Part shown: positions 1 through 6,082 of the stretch, in pieces | Layout of the letters: each line of letters begins with the position of its first letter | Numbering within the stretch: position 1 is the first letter of the stretch | Assembly (NCBI GenBank): GCA_050290145.1 | Contig: JBNKHC010000334.1 | Span: 1 to 6,082 of the forward strand | Reading direction: 5' to 3' | Length of the DNA: 6,082 bases | From: Pelagibius sp050290145 | GTDB lineage: Bacteria; Pseudomonadota; Alphaproteobacteria; Kiloniellales; Kiloniellaceae | Translations under genes and position numbers: made by a program | Notes under the pieces: generated by a model | The model's database searches: none | What the model saw: only the letters and a program-made list of their open reading frames with translations | Told to the model about the DNA's origin: nothing

Positions 1-13
1 GTGTCGTTCGGGC

Positions 14-925
14 CTATTTCGGTGCCCGTTTTGTAAGGCCCAGCTTGGCGCGGACCTCTTCGGGGCCCAGGACGCGTGCGCCCAGGTTCTCGATGATGGT
101 GACGGCCCGCTCGACGAGCTGCGCATTGGTGGCCAGCACGCCCTTCTCCAGCCAGAGATTGTCCTCCAGGCCGACGCGCACGTTGCCACCGCCCAGGACG
201 GCTGCGGCGACGTAGGGCATCTGGTAGCGGCCGAGGGAGAAGGCCGACCAGGTCCAGTTCGGCGGGATATTGTTGATCATCGCCAGAAGGGTGTTGAGGT
301 CGTTGGGCGCGCCCCAGGGCACGCCCATGCAGAGCTGTACCAGCGGGTCGTCCTTGAGGACGCCTTCCCTGACCAGTTCCTTGGCGAACCAGAGGTGACC
401 CGTGTCGAAGGCCTCGATCTCCGGCTTGACGCCCAGTTCGGTCATCATCGAGCCCATGGCGCGCAGCATGCCGGGCGTGTTGGTCATCACATAGTCGGCC
501 TCGGCGAAGTTCATGGTGCCGCAGTCCAGGGTGGTGATTTCCGGCAGGCACTGGCGCACGTGTTCCATGCGTTCGCTGGCGCCCGCCATGTCCGTCCCCG
601 CGCGGTTCAGCGGCAGCGGCGCTTCGGCGGAGCCGAAGACCAGGTCGCCGCCCATGCCCGCGGTCAAGTTCAGCACCACGTCGACCTCGGCGTCGCGGAT
701 GCGCTCGGTCACCTCGCGATAGAGATGGACGTCCCGCCGCGGTGCGCCCGTTTCAGGGTCGCGGACGTGGCAGTGGACGATCGCGGCCCCCGCCTTGGCC
801 GCATCGATGGCGCTCTCGGCGATCTGCTGCGGCGAGCGCGGGACGTGCGGGCTGCGGTCCTGGGTCCCGCCCGATCCGGTGACGGCGCAGGTGATGAAGA
901 CGTCGCGGCTGGGCTGCAGCGTCAT
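14..925 (-). CDS. cdhC: Beta-keto acid cleavage enzyme (BKACE/DUF849), probable 3-dehydrocarnitine cleavage
   Basis: Complete 303-residue cytoplasmic enzyme of the BKACE (3-keto-5-aminohexanoate cleavage, DUF849) family, which transfers an acyl group between a beta-keto acid and acetyl-CoA in a metal-dependent TIM barrel. Seen in the sequence: the metal motif HCHVRD at residues 51-56 (His51, His53), NLTAGMGGD at 86-94, LDCGTMNF at 133-140, FDTGHLWFAK at 173-182, and RVGLEDN at 250-256. In the last, Arg250, Glu254 and Asp255 have the same spacing as Arg226, Glu230 and Asp231 of the characterised Kce enzyme. The length is normal for the family. The likely role is cleavage of 3-dehydrocarnitine with acetyl-CoA to betainyl-CoA and acetoacetate, in the pathway from L-carnitine to glycine betaine. 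This rests on overall resemblance to carnitine-locus members and on the adjacent divergent CdhR-like regulator. BKACE enzymes act on many beta-keto acids, so the family is certain but the substrate is inferred. The ATG start is supported by a strong GGAGG seven bases upstream. Carnitine dehydrogenase and thioesterase genes, if present, lie outside the left edge. Confidence 0.93.
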   Translation of the reverse strand: MTLQPSRDVFITCAVTGSGGTQDRSPHVPRSPQQIAESAIDAAKAGAAIVHCHVRDPETGAPRRDVHLYREVTERIRDAEVDVVLNLTAGMGGDLVFGSAEAPLPLNRAGTDMAGASERMEHVRQCLPEITTLDCGTMNFAEADYVMTNTPGMLRAMGSMMTELGVKPEIEAFDTGHLWFAKELVREGVLKDDPLVQLCMGVPWGAPNDLNTLLAMINNIPPNWTWSAFSLGRYQMPYVAAAVLGGGNVRVGLEDNLWLEKGVLATNAQLVERAVTIIENLGARVLGPEEVRAKLGLTKRAPK

Positions 926-932
926 GGGGGAT

Positions 933-937
933 CCTCC
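933..937 (-). promoter_or_regulatory. Ribosome binding site of the BKACE gene
   Basis: Read on the minus strand, GGAGG (within GGGAGGA) sits seven bases before the ATG at 925, an optimal Shine-Dalgarno position. It overlaps the start of the 14-bp tandem repeat at 937, so a regulator bound to the repeats would lie against the translation start region. Confidence 0.8.
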
Positions 938-964
938 CTGTTGAACCGGGCCTGTTGATCCGGG
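937..964. repeat. Two adjacent copies of a 14-bp direct repeat, possible operator
   Basis: CCTGTTGAACCGGG (937-950) is followed directly by CCTGTTGATCCGGG (951-964); 13 of 14 positions match and there is no spacer. It lies immediately upstream of the BKACE gene and touches its ribosome binding site. It may be a pair of binding half-sites for the neighbouring AraC-type regulator, acting through the mRNA leader or promoter, or simply a local tandem duplication. The repeat is directly visible; a regulatory function is inferred. Confidence 0.75.
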
Positions 965-985
965 GGATGATGACGCCCTTGCAGT

Positions 986-1006
986 TTTACGATTGACGAT
1001 TTACGA
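986..1006. repeat. Three adjacent copies of a 7-bp direct repeat
   Basis: TTTACGA (986-992), TTGACGA (993-999) and TTTACGA (1000-1006) stand head to tail. The outer copies are identical and the middle differs at one base. The tract is AT-richer than its surroundings and ends 10 bases before the regulator's ATG, so it could sit over the regulator's promoter or leader and serve in autoregulation. A seven-base period is less than one helical turn, so adjacent copies would face different sides of the DNA. Function is not shown by sequence alone. Confidence 0.65.
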
Positions 1007-1016
1007 AGAAAGCTTG

Positions 1017-2012
1017 ATGAAAAGCGAAACCTCCCTCTTCGCGCCCGCCGACGCCTCGGTCGACAAGCCGCTGGCGGTGACGCTGCTGCTGCTGCCCGAC
1101 TCCTCGATGATGTCGCTGGCCTCGACCCTCGATCCGCTGCGGGCGGCCAACCGGGTGGCGCGCCGGCCGCTGTTCTCCTGGCGCATCGTCACGCCCGACG
1201 GAGCGCCCGCCACGCTGACCTGCGGCGTGCCGGTCCCGGCCGAGGGGCGGCTGGAGCGCGACCTGGAGGGCGATGCCCTGATCGTCGTGGCCGGTTTCAA
1301 CCAGGAGCGCCATGTGGACAAGGACGCCCTGGCCCGGCTGCGCGCGGCGGCGCGCCGCTTCCGCGCCCTGGGCGGCGTCGAGGCGGGGACCTGGCTGCTG
1401 GCCCGCGCCGGCCTCCTGGACGGCCACGCGGCGACCACCCACTGGGAGGACCTGGAGGATTTCGCCGCGCGCTTTCCGGAAGTGAACCTCGTTCCCGACC
1501 GCTTCGTCGTCGACGGGCGCGTCTTCACCGCCGGCGGCGCCTCGCCCAGCTTCGACCTCATGCTGCACCTGATCCGCCGGCGCTTCGGCTATCCCCTGGC
1601 GCTCGAGGTCGCGAGCGTCTTCATCTACGACGAGGCCCACGCCGCCACCGACGCCCAGCCGCTGATCTCCCTGGGGCGCCTGGCCGGTCACGAGCCGCGG
1701 ATCGCCGCGGCCATCCGCCTCATGGAGCAGCACCTCGACGGCCCGCTGACCACCGCGGCCATCGCCCGGCGCCTCAAGATCTCCGTGCGCACCCTGGAGC
1801 AGCTCTTCAAGCAGGCGCTCGGCATGGGGCCGGGCAGCTACTACCTGCGCCTGCGCCTGCAGGCGGCCCGCCGCCTGCTGCTCGACACCCGGCTTTCCAT
1901 GCAGGTCATTGCCGTGCGCTGCGGCTTCGGTTCGCACTCGGCTTTCTCGCGGATCTTCCGCCAGCACTTCGCCATGAGCCCCAGCGCCTACCGCCGGGCC
2001 AACGCGAGTTAG
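1017..2012 (+). CDS. cdhR: GlxA-type AraC family transcription regulator, CdhR-like
   Basis: 331-residue cytoplasmic regulator with two parts. Residues about 18-185 form a DJ-1/PfpI (class I glutamine amidotransferase-like) domain, shown by LLLLPDSSMMSLASTLDPLR at 23-42, the elbow GGVEAGTWLLARAG at 119-132, ATTHWEDLEDF at 139-149, and FTAGGASPSFDLML at 170-183. Residues about 228-328 form an AraC DNA-binding domain with two helix-turn-helix units (about 244-268 and 294-327, the latter with the usual CGFGS-SAFSRIFRQHF-SP-YR pattern). The elbow has Glu122 where catalytic relatives have cysteine, so this domain probably senses a ligand. Size, domain order and divergent pairing with a BKACE gene match CdhR, the carnitine-responsive activator; the inducer identity is inferred. 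A TTG at 993 in the same frame would add eight residues, but ATG at 1017 is preferred: it follows a purine-rich GAAGAAAG (1005-1012) and leaves the 7-bp repeats untranslated. The end overlaps the convergent pump gene by four bases. Confidence 0.9.
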   Translation: MKSETSLFAPADASVDKPLAVTLLLLPDSSMMSLASTLDPLRAANRVARRPLFSWRIVTPDGAPATLTCGVPVPAEGRLERDLEGDALIVVAGFNQERHVDKDALARLRAAARRFRALGGVEAGTWLLARAGLLDGHAATTHWEDLEDFAARFPEVNLVPDRFVVDGRVFTAGGASPSFDLMLHLIRRRFGYPLALEVASVFIYDEAHAATDAQPLISLGRLAGHEPRIAAAIRLMEQHLDGPLTTAAIARRLKISVRTLEQLFKQALGMGPGSYYLRLRLQAARRLLLDTRLSMQVIAVRCGFGSHSAFSRIFRQHFAMSPSAYRRANAS

Positions 2013-5000
2013 TCCGCCGCGCTCTCGACGGGCGGGGGCGCGCCGCTCTCCGGCTTCTTCTTTTTCCTGCGGCTGCTCAGCTCGGCGAGGCGCTGCATGA
2101 CCACGTAGAAGGCCGGCGTGAAGCAGAGCGACATGATAGTCGCGGCCAGCATGCCGCCGACCACCGCCGTGCCGATGGCCTGGCGGCTGGCCGCGCCGGC
2201 GCCGGCGGCCACCACCAGCGGCATGAAGCCGGCGATGGAGGAGATCGCGGTCATGAGGATGGGTCGGAAGCGCAAGCGGGCCGCGGAGACCGCGGCCTCG
2301 GTGATCGACTTGCCGGCCTCGTGCTCGGCCTTGGCGAACTCGACGATCAGGATGGCGTTCTTGCTGGCCAAGCCGATCAGCAGCACGATGCCGATCTGAG
2401 TATAGACGTTGTTGTCGAACTGGCGGGCCAGCAGGGCGGCGATGGTGCCCAGCAGGGCCAGCGGCACCACCAGGATGACGGCTGCCGGCATGGCCCAGCT
2501 CTCGTACTGGGCGGCCAGCACCAGGAAGACCAGCAGGATCGCCAGGGCGAAAACCAGGATGGACTCCGAGCCCACGCGCTTTTCCTGGAAGGAGATGCCG
2601 GTCCACTCGAAACCCATGGAGTTCGGCAGCTTGGTCTCGGCGAGCTGCTCCATGAGATCGAGGGCCTGGCCGGAAGAGTAGCCCGCTGCCGCCTCGCCGG
2701 TTATCGCGGAACTGGGATAGAGGTTGTAGCGCAGCACCGTCTGCGGCCCCAGAATCTCGTCCACCCGCACCAGCGTGCCCAGCGGCACCATGTCGCCGCC
2801 GGCATTGCGCACCTCCAGGCGGCGGATGTCCTCCGCTTCGATGCGGAAGCGGTGATCGGCCTGCACCTTCACCTGCCAGGTGCGCCCGAACTTGTTGAAG
2901 TCGTTCACGTAGGAAGAGCCGAGATAGGTCTGCAGCGCGCCGAAGACATCGCTGAGCGGGATCTGCAGCGACTTGGCCTTCACGCGGTCGACCTCGGCGA
3001 AGAGCTGCGGCACGTCGGCGCGGAAGGTGGAGTTCAGGTTGCTGAGGCCGCTCTGGGCGTTGCCGTCGACCAGGATCTCCTGCGTCATGCGCTGCAGTTC
3101 CTGCAGGCCGACGCCGCCGCGGTCCTGCAGCTGCATCTGGAAACCGCCGGCGACGCCGAGACCGGGGATGGCCGGCGGCGGGAAGGCGTAGGCGATGGCC
3201 TCCTGGATCTGGCGGAAGGCGCCCTGCAGGCGGCCGAGGATGGCCTGCTGCGAGAGGCTCGGGTCCTGGCGTTCCTCCCAGGGCGTCATGGTGATGAAGA
3301 CGGTGGCGGCGTTGGAGGCGTTGGTGCCGTCGATGGCGGAATAGCCGCCGATGGTGACCCAGTTCGCGACACCCGGCATGCCGTCAAGGATGCCGTCGAT
3401 CCGCTTCAGCACCGCGTTGGTGCGCTCCAGCGAGGCGGCATTGGGCAGCTGCACGGCGGCGATCACATAGCCCTGGTCCTCGACGGGCAGGAAGGCGGTC
3501 GGCAGCTTGCCGAACTGCCAGCCGGTCAGGGCGAAGAGCCCGACAAACAGCAGCATGACCAGCGCCGTCACCCGGACCAGCTTTTGGATCATCGCCGAGT
3601 AGCCGTTTTCCGCCCTGGTGAAGACCTTGTCGAAACCGCGGAAGAAGGCGTTCTTCTCTTGCTTGGGCGGGCGCAGCAGCAGGGCCGAGAGGGCCGGGCT
3701 CATGGTCAGGGCGTTGATCGAGCTGAACACCGTGGCCACGGCGATGGTCACGGCGAACTGGCGGTACATCTCGCCGGTGATGCCGGGCAGGAAGGCGGCG
3801 GGAACGAAGACGGCGAGCAGCACCAGGGTGGTGGCGACGACCGGGCCGGAGACTTCCTTCATCGCCTGGATCGCCGCTTCCCGCGATTTCATGCCGCGTT
3901 CGATGTGGGCGGTCGTCGCCTCGACCACGACGATGGCGTCGTCCACCACGATGCCGATGGCCAGCACCAGCCCGAAGAGCGTCAGCATGTTGAGGGAGAA
4001 GCCCAGGACGCCCATCACCGCGAAAGTGCCGATCAGCGACACCGGAATGGTGACGGCCGGGATCAGCGTCGCGCGCCAGTCCTGCAGGAAGAGGAACAGC
4101 ACCAGAAAGACCAGCCCCGCCGCCTGGAACAGCGTGATGTAGACCTCCTCGATCGATTTCTGAACGAAGATCGTCGTGTCGTAGGGGACCTGGTAGGTCA
4201 TGCCGCCGGGAAAGCGGCTGCTCAGCTCCTCCATGGTGGCGCGGACCTGGGTGGCGACCTCCAGGGCGTTGGCGCCGGGCAGCTGGTAGACCGCCACGGC
4301 GGCCGAGGGGGAACCGTTGAGCGAGGAGTTGACGTCGTAGCTCTTGCCGCCCAGTTCCACCCGGGCGATGTCTTTCAGGTAGATCGTGCCGCCCTCTTCG
4401 GCATAGCGGATGACGATATCCTCGAACTGCTGGATGTCACCCAGGCGGCCCAGCACGTTGACCGTGTATTGGAAAGACTGGCCGCTCGGCACCGGTGGCT
4501 GGCCGATCTGCCCGGCGGCCACCTGGACGTTCTGCTCGCGGATCGCCGAGAGCACGTCGCCGGTGGTCAGGCCGCGCGCCTTCAGGCTGCTGGGGTCGAG
4601 CCAGATGCGCATGGAATAGTCGCTGGGCGGGAAGATGAAGACTTCGCCGACGCCCGGAATACGGCTCAGGATGTCGCGGATGTTGAGGGTGGCGTAGTTG
4701 CTGAGGAAGATCTCGTCGTGCTGCGGGTTATCCGAGGTCAGCGAGGCGATGAGAATGATGTTGCTCGATTTTTTCTTGGTGCTGACGCCCTGGCGGGTGA
4801 CCTCCTCGGGCAGGTTGGCTTCGGCGAGCGCCACCCGGTTCTGCACCAGGATCTGCGCCAGGTCGAGATCGCTGCCGACCTCGAAGCTGACCGTCAGGTT
4901 GTAGGAGCCGTCGTTGGCGCTGGTCGAGGACATGTAGATCATGTTCTCGACGCCGTTGACCTGCTGCTCGATGGGGGCGGCCACGGTTTCCGCCACGACC

Positions 5001-5167
5001 TCGGCGTTGGCGCCGGGGTAGGCGGCGGAGACCTGCACGGTGGGCGGGGTGATCTGCGGGAACTGCTCGATCGGCAGCGCCCCCAGCGTGACCACGCCGG
5101 CGATGACGATGATGATTGAAATGACCGAGGAGAAGATCGGGCGCTGGATGAAGAACTTCGAGAACAT
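2009..5167 (-). CDS. RND family (HAE1, MexF-like) multidrug efflux transporter, inner membrane
   Basis: Complete 1052-residue proton-driven pump of the AcrB/MexF type, the trimeric inner-membrane engine of a tripartite efflux system. It opens with the hallmark FFIQRPIFSSVIS. Twelve membrane segments are recognisable: TM1 about 11-30, TM2-6 about 343-498, TM7 about 533-552, and TM8-12 about 868-1025. Large periplasmic loops lie at about 31-340 and 555-865. Proton-relay residues are present: Asp409-Asp410 in TM4 (GIVVDDAIVVVE), Lys936 in TM10 (GLASKNAILIVEF), Arg966 and Thr973. The periplasmic motif FPPPAIPGLGVAGGFQMQLQ at 662-681 is typical of the family. The sequence looks closer to MexF than to AcrB, notably in the loop around 604-625, which lacks AcrB's phenylalanine cluster. 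The C-terminus is basic (RRKKKK at 1033-1038). It starts 15 bases after the fusion protein's stop with no good Shine-Dalgarno, so translational coupling is likely. The substrate cannot be read from sequence. No outer-membrane channel gene follows. Confidence 0.96.
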   Translation of the reverse strand: MFSKFFIQRPIFSSVISIIIVIAGVVTLGALPIEQFPQITPPTVQVSAAYPGANAEVVAETVAAPIEQQVNGVENMIYMSSTSANDGSYNLTVSFEVGSDLDLAQILVQNRVALAEANLPEEVTRQGVSTKKKSSNIILIASLTSDNPQHDEIFLSNYATLNIRDILSRIPGVGEVFIFPPSDYSMRIWLDPSSLKARGLTTGDVLSAIREQNVQVAAGQIGQPPVPSGQSFQYTVNVLGRLGDIQQFEDIVIRYAEEGGTIYLKDIARVELGGKSYDVNSSLNGSPSAAVAVYQLPGANALEVATQVRATMEELSSRFPGGMTYQVPYDTTIFVQKSIEEVYITLFQAAGLVFLVLFLFLQDWRATLIPAVTIPVSLIGTFAVMGVLGFSLNMLTLFGLVLAIGIVVDDAIVVVEATTAHIERGMKSREAAIQAMKEVSGPVVATTLVLLAVFVPAAFLPGITGEMYRQFAVTIAVATVFSSINALTMSPALSALLLRPPKQEKNAFFRGFDKVFTRAENGYSAMIQKLVRVTALVMLLFVGLFALTGWQFGKLPTAFLPVEDQGYVIAAVQLPNAASLERTNAVLKRIDGILDGMPGVANWVTIGGYSAIDGTNASNAATVFITMTPWEERQDPSLSQQAILGRLQGAFRQIQEAIAYAFPPPAIPGLGVAGGFQMQLQDRGGVGLQELQRMTQEILVDGNAQSGLSNLNSTFRADVPQLFAEVDRVKAKSLQIPLSDVFGALQTYLGSSYVNDFNKFGRTWQVKVQADHRFRIEAEDIRRLEVRNAGGDMVPLGTLVRVDEILGPQTVLRYNLYPSSAITGEAAAGYSSGQALDLMEQLAETKLPNSMGFEWTGISFQEKRVGSESILVFALAILLVFLVLAAQYESWAMPAAVILVVPLALLGTIAALLARQFDNNVYTQIGIVLLIGLASKNAILIVEFAKAEHEAGKSITEAAVSAARLRFRPILMTAISSIAGFMPLVVAAGAGAASRQAIGTAVVGGMLAATIMSLCFTPAFYVVMQRLAELSSRRKKKKPESGAPPPVESAAD
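2042..2067 (+). terminator. Candidate weak intrinsic terminator for the regulator
   Basis: GCCG (2042-2045), a five-base loop CTCTC, and CGGC (2051-2054) can form a four-pair GC stem. It is followed by TTCTTCTTTTTCC (2055-2067), in which 9 of the first 11 bases are T. The position is about 30 bases after the regulator's stop. The T tract is the complement of four consecutive lysine codons near the pump's C-terminus, so it may exist only for coding reasons, and the stem is short for an intrinsic terminator. Confidence 0.3.
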
Positions 5168-5182
5168 CGTCGCCGCGTATCG

Positions 5183-6082
5183 TCAGTTGGCCGCGGCTTT
5201 GCTGGCCTGCTGGCCGGCGCCGTTGAGCGCCGAGGCCGAGAAGGCGGTCATCTCCGCTTCCTCCGGGTCCACCTTGGCGCCGTCGCGGGCGCGCTGGACG
5301 CCGTTGACCACTATCTTTTCTCCGGCGGCAAGGCCGCTTTCGACCACGCGCAGGCCGTCGATCAGCTGCCCGGTGACGATGGGGCGCTTCTCCACGACGT
5401 TCTCCGCGCCGACCACGTAGACGTAGCGGCCGGCCTGGTCCAGGCCGATGGCGCGTTCGGTGACCAGCGGCATGTCCTGGCGCTGCGCCACGGGCACGCG
5501 CAGGCGCACGAAGAGGCCCGGCAGCAGGACCGGCTGGGGGTCCGCCGGGTTGGCGAAGCGGGCGCGCAGACCCAGCGTGCCGGTCGCCGGGTCAAGGGAC
5601 GACTCGGAGAAGTCCAGGTCTCCCGCGAAGTTGTACTCCTCCTCACCGCCGATGGACATTTCGACCCGGAAATCGTCGCGCGCCTGCGGTGTGCCTGCGC
5701 TGGTCTGGCTGCGCATGCGTTCCATGACCGTCAGGAGATCGCGCTCGTTGATGTCGAAGTAGACGTACATGGGGTCGCCGTCGGTGATGGTGGCCAGGTG
5801 GGTCGCTTCCGACTGTCCCACCAGGTTGCCGGCGTCCACCAGGTTGCGGCCGATGCGCCCTTTGATCGGTGCGCGGATGTCCGTGTACTCCAGGTTCAGC
5901 TCGGCCTGGCGCACGGCGGCTTCCTTGACCGCCACATCCGCAGTGGCGCTGCGGGCAGCGGCTTCCGACTCGTCCAGCTTGGCCTGGGAAACGTTGCCGC
6001 GCTTGATCAGTTCCTGGGCGCGGGCCAGGGCCTTGTCGGCCTCGACCTTCTGGGCCCGGGCGCTCTGCAGCTGCGCCTTGGC
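5183..6082 (-). CDS. RND efflux periplasmic adaptor (membrane fusion protein, AcrA/MexE type), N-terminus outside window
   Basis: The last 299 residues of a periplasmic adaptor linking the RND pump to an outer-membrane channel. The frame stays open to the right edge, so the start, the signal peptide or lipobox, and the first half of the lipoyl domain are missing; GTG at 5935 is an internal valine codon, not a start. Counting from the first visible residue: about 1-61 are the alpha-helical hairpin, rich in Ala, Gln, Lys and Glu; LEYTDIRAPIKGRIGRNLVD (about 63-82) with GNLVG is the second lipoyl half-motif; about 104-190 are the beta-barrel; about 190-265 are the membrane-proximal domain (GLAAGEKIVVNGVQRARDG at 250-268). 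In the hairpin tip Arg21, Leu25 and Ser32 keep the R-x3-L-x6-S spacing that contacts TolC in AcrA. It is the upstream partner of the RND gene, 15 bases away, in one operon. Any operon promoter or local regulator lies beyond the right edge. Confidence 0.95.
   Translation of the reverse strand, partial: AKAQLQSARAQKVEADKALARAQELIKRGNVSQAKLDESEAAARSATADVAVKEAAVRQAELNLEYTDIRAPIKGRIGRNLVDAGNLVGQSEATHLATITDGDPMYVYFDINERDLLTVMERMRSQTSAGTPQARDDFRVEMSIGGEEEYNFAGDLDFSESSLDPATGTLGLRARFANPADPQPVLLPGLFVRLRVPVAQRQDMPLVTERAIGLDQAGRYVYVVGAENVVEKRPIVTGQLIDGLRVVESGLAAGEKIVVNGVQRARDGAKVDPEEAEMTAFSASALNGAGQQASKAAAN

Larger units (their letters stand above)
926..1016. promoter_or_regulatory. Divergent promoter region between the BKACE gene and its regulator
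   Basis: These 91 bases separate two divergently transcribed genes and must contain both promoters and any operator. I see no convincing sigma-70 -35/-10 pair on either strand. TTGACG at 993-998 resembles a -35 box on the plus strand, but the matching -10 would fall at the regulator's start codon. TTGCAG at 979-984 with TACGAA at 1002-1007 is a poor candidate. AraC-family regulators usually bind direct repeats near the promoters they activate. This gap holds two repeat sets, at 937-964 and 986-1006, described separately. That the regulator binds here and controls both genes is an inference from the layout. Confidence 0.7.

Noticed and set aside
926..937. Near-palindrome GGGGGATCCTCC over the BKACE ribosome binding site as an operator or hairpin
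   Set aside because: It has no loop, so it cannot fold as a normal hairpin, and its symmetry comes largely from the Shine-Dalgarno sequence next to a C-run before the ATG.
395..958. Plus-strand open frame antisense to the BKACE gene
   Set aside because: No family resemblance and a composition typical of a shadow frame. The minus-strand frame has all the BKACE motifs.
993..998. TTGACG as a sigma-70 -35 box for the regulator
   Set aside because: A -10 box at normal spacing would fall on the regulator's start codon, and no TATAAT-like sequence is there. The match is part of the 7-bp repeat tract.
987..2606. A 539-codon minus-strand open frame across the regulator and the end of the RND gene
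   Set aside because: It runs antisense to the regulator and out of frame with the pump, with a repetitive Arg/Gly/Ala/Gln composition and no domain. It is a high-GC shadow frame.
2321..5119. A 932-codon open frame on the plus strand, antisense to the RND gene
   Set aside because: Its product is low-complexity (rich in His, Gln, Asp, Gly, Arg), with no recognisable domain. It is the expected stop-free shadow of a GC-rich gene on the other strand, while the minus-strand frame encodes an unmistakable RND pump.
5933..5935. GTG as the start of the membrane fusion protein
   Set aside because: The frame stays open upstream to the window edge and the added residues form the coiled-coil hairpin expected of the family, so this GTG is an internal valine codon.

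Overview
The window is GC-rich (roughly two-thirds G+C by eye) with tightly packed proteobacterial-type genes. The combination of a carnitine-type beta-keto acid cleavage enzyme, a GlxA-type AraC regulator and a MexF-like RND pump suggests a free-living proteobacterium, most plausibly an alphaproteobacterium. That placement is inferred from gene content and composition; there is no rRNA or other phylogenetic marker. Almost every base lies in one of four protein-coding genes. I see no tRNA, rRNA, CRISPR array, insertion sequence or phage gene.

Left module (14-2012): a divergent pair that looks like a carnitine catabolism locus. On the minus strand, 14-925 encodes a complete beta-keto acid cleavage enzyme (BKACE/DUF849). 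Its best-fitting role is converting 3-dehydrocarnitine plus acetyl-CoA to betainyl-CoA plus acetoacetate. On the plus strand, 1017-2012 encodes a transcription regulator with an N-terminal DJ-1/PfpI-like ligand domain and a C-terminal AraC-type DNA-binding domain, the architecture of CdhR, the carnitine-responsive activator of Pseudomonas. The 91-base gap between them must hold both promoters. It contains two sets of tandem repeats: a 14-bp unit in two adjacent copies and a 7-bp unit in three adjacent copies. These are the most notable non-coding structures in the window.

Right module (2009-6082, minus strand): two genes of a tripartite RND efflux operon, transcribed from right to left. The periplasmic membrane fusion protein runs off the right edge (5183-6082, N-terminus missing). 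After 15 bases comes the complete 1052-residue inner-membrane RND transporter (2009-5167). No outer-membrane channel gene follows the pump, so a TolC-like partner would have to be encoded elsewhere. The fusion protein carries the R-L-S pattern expected at the tip that docks with TolC-type channels.

The two modules converge: the regulator (TAG) and the pump (TAA) share four bases, TTAG at 2009-2012. No intergenic terminator is possible there. A weak hairpin followed by a T-rich tract lies inside the pump's lysine-rich C-terminal codons and could end the regulator's transcript. Overall the window is ordinary. The points worth a second look are the repeats in the divergent promoter region, the overlapping convergent ends, and the regulator's loss of the cysteine seen in catalytic members of its superfamily. 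I did not find evidence for a new biological system.
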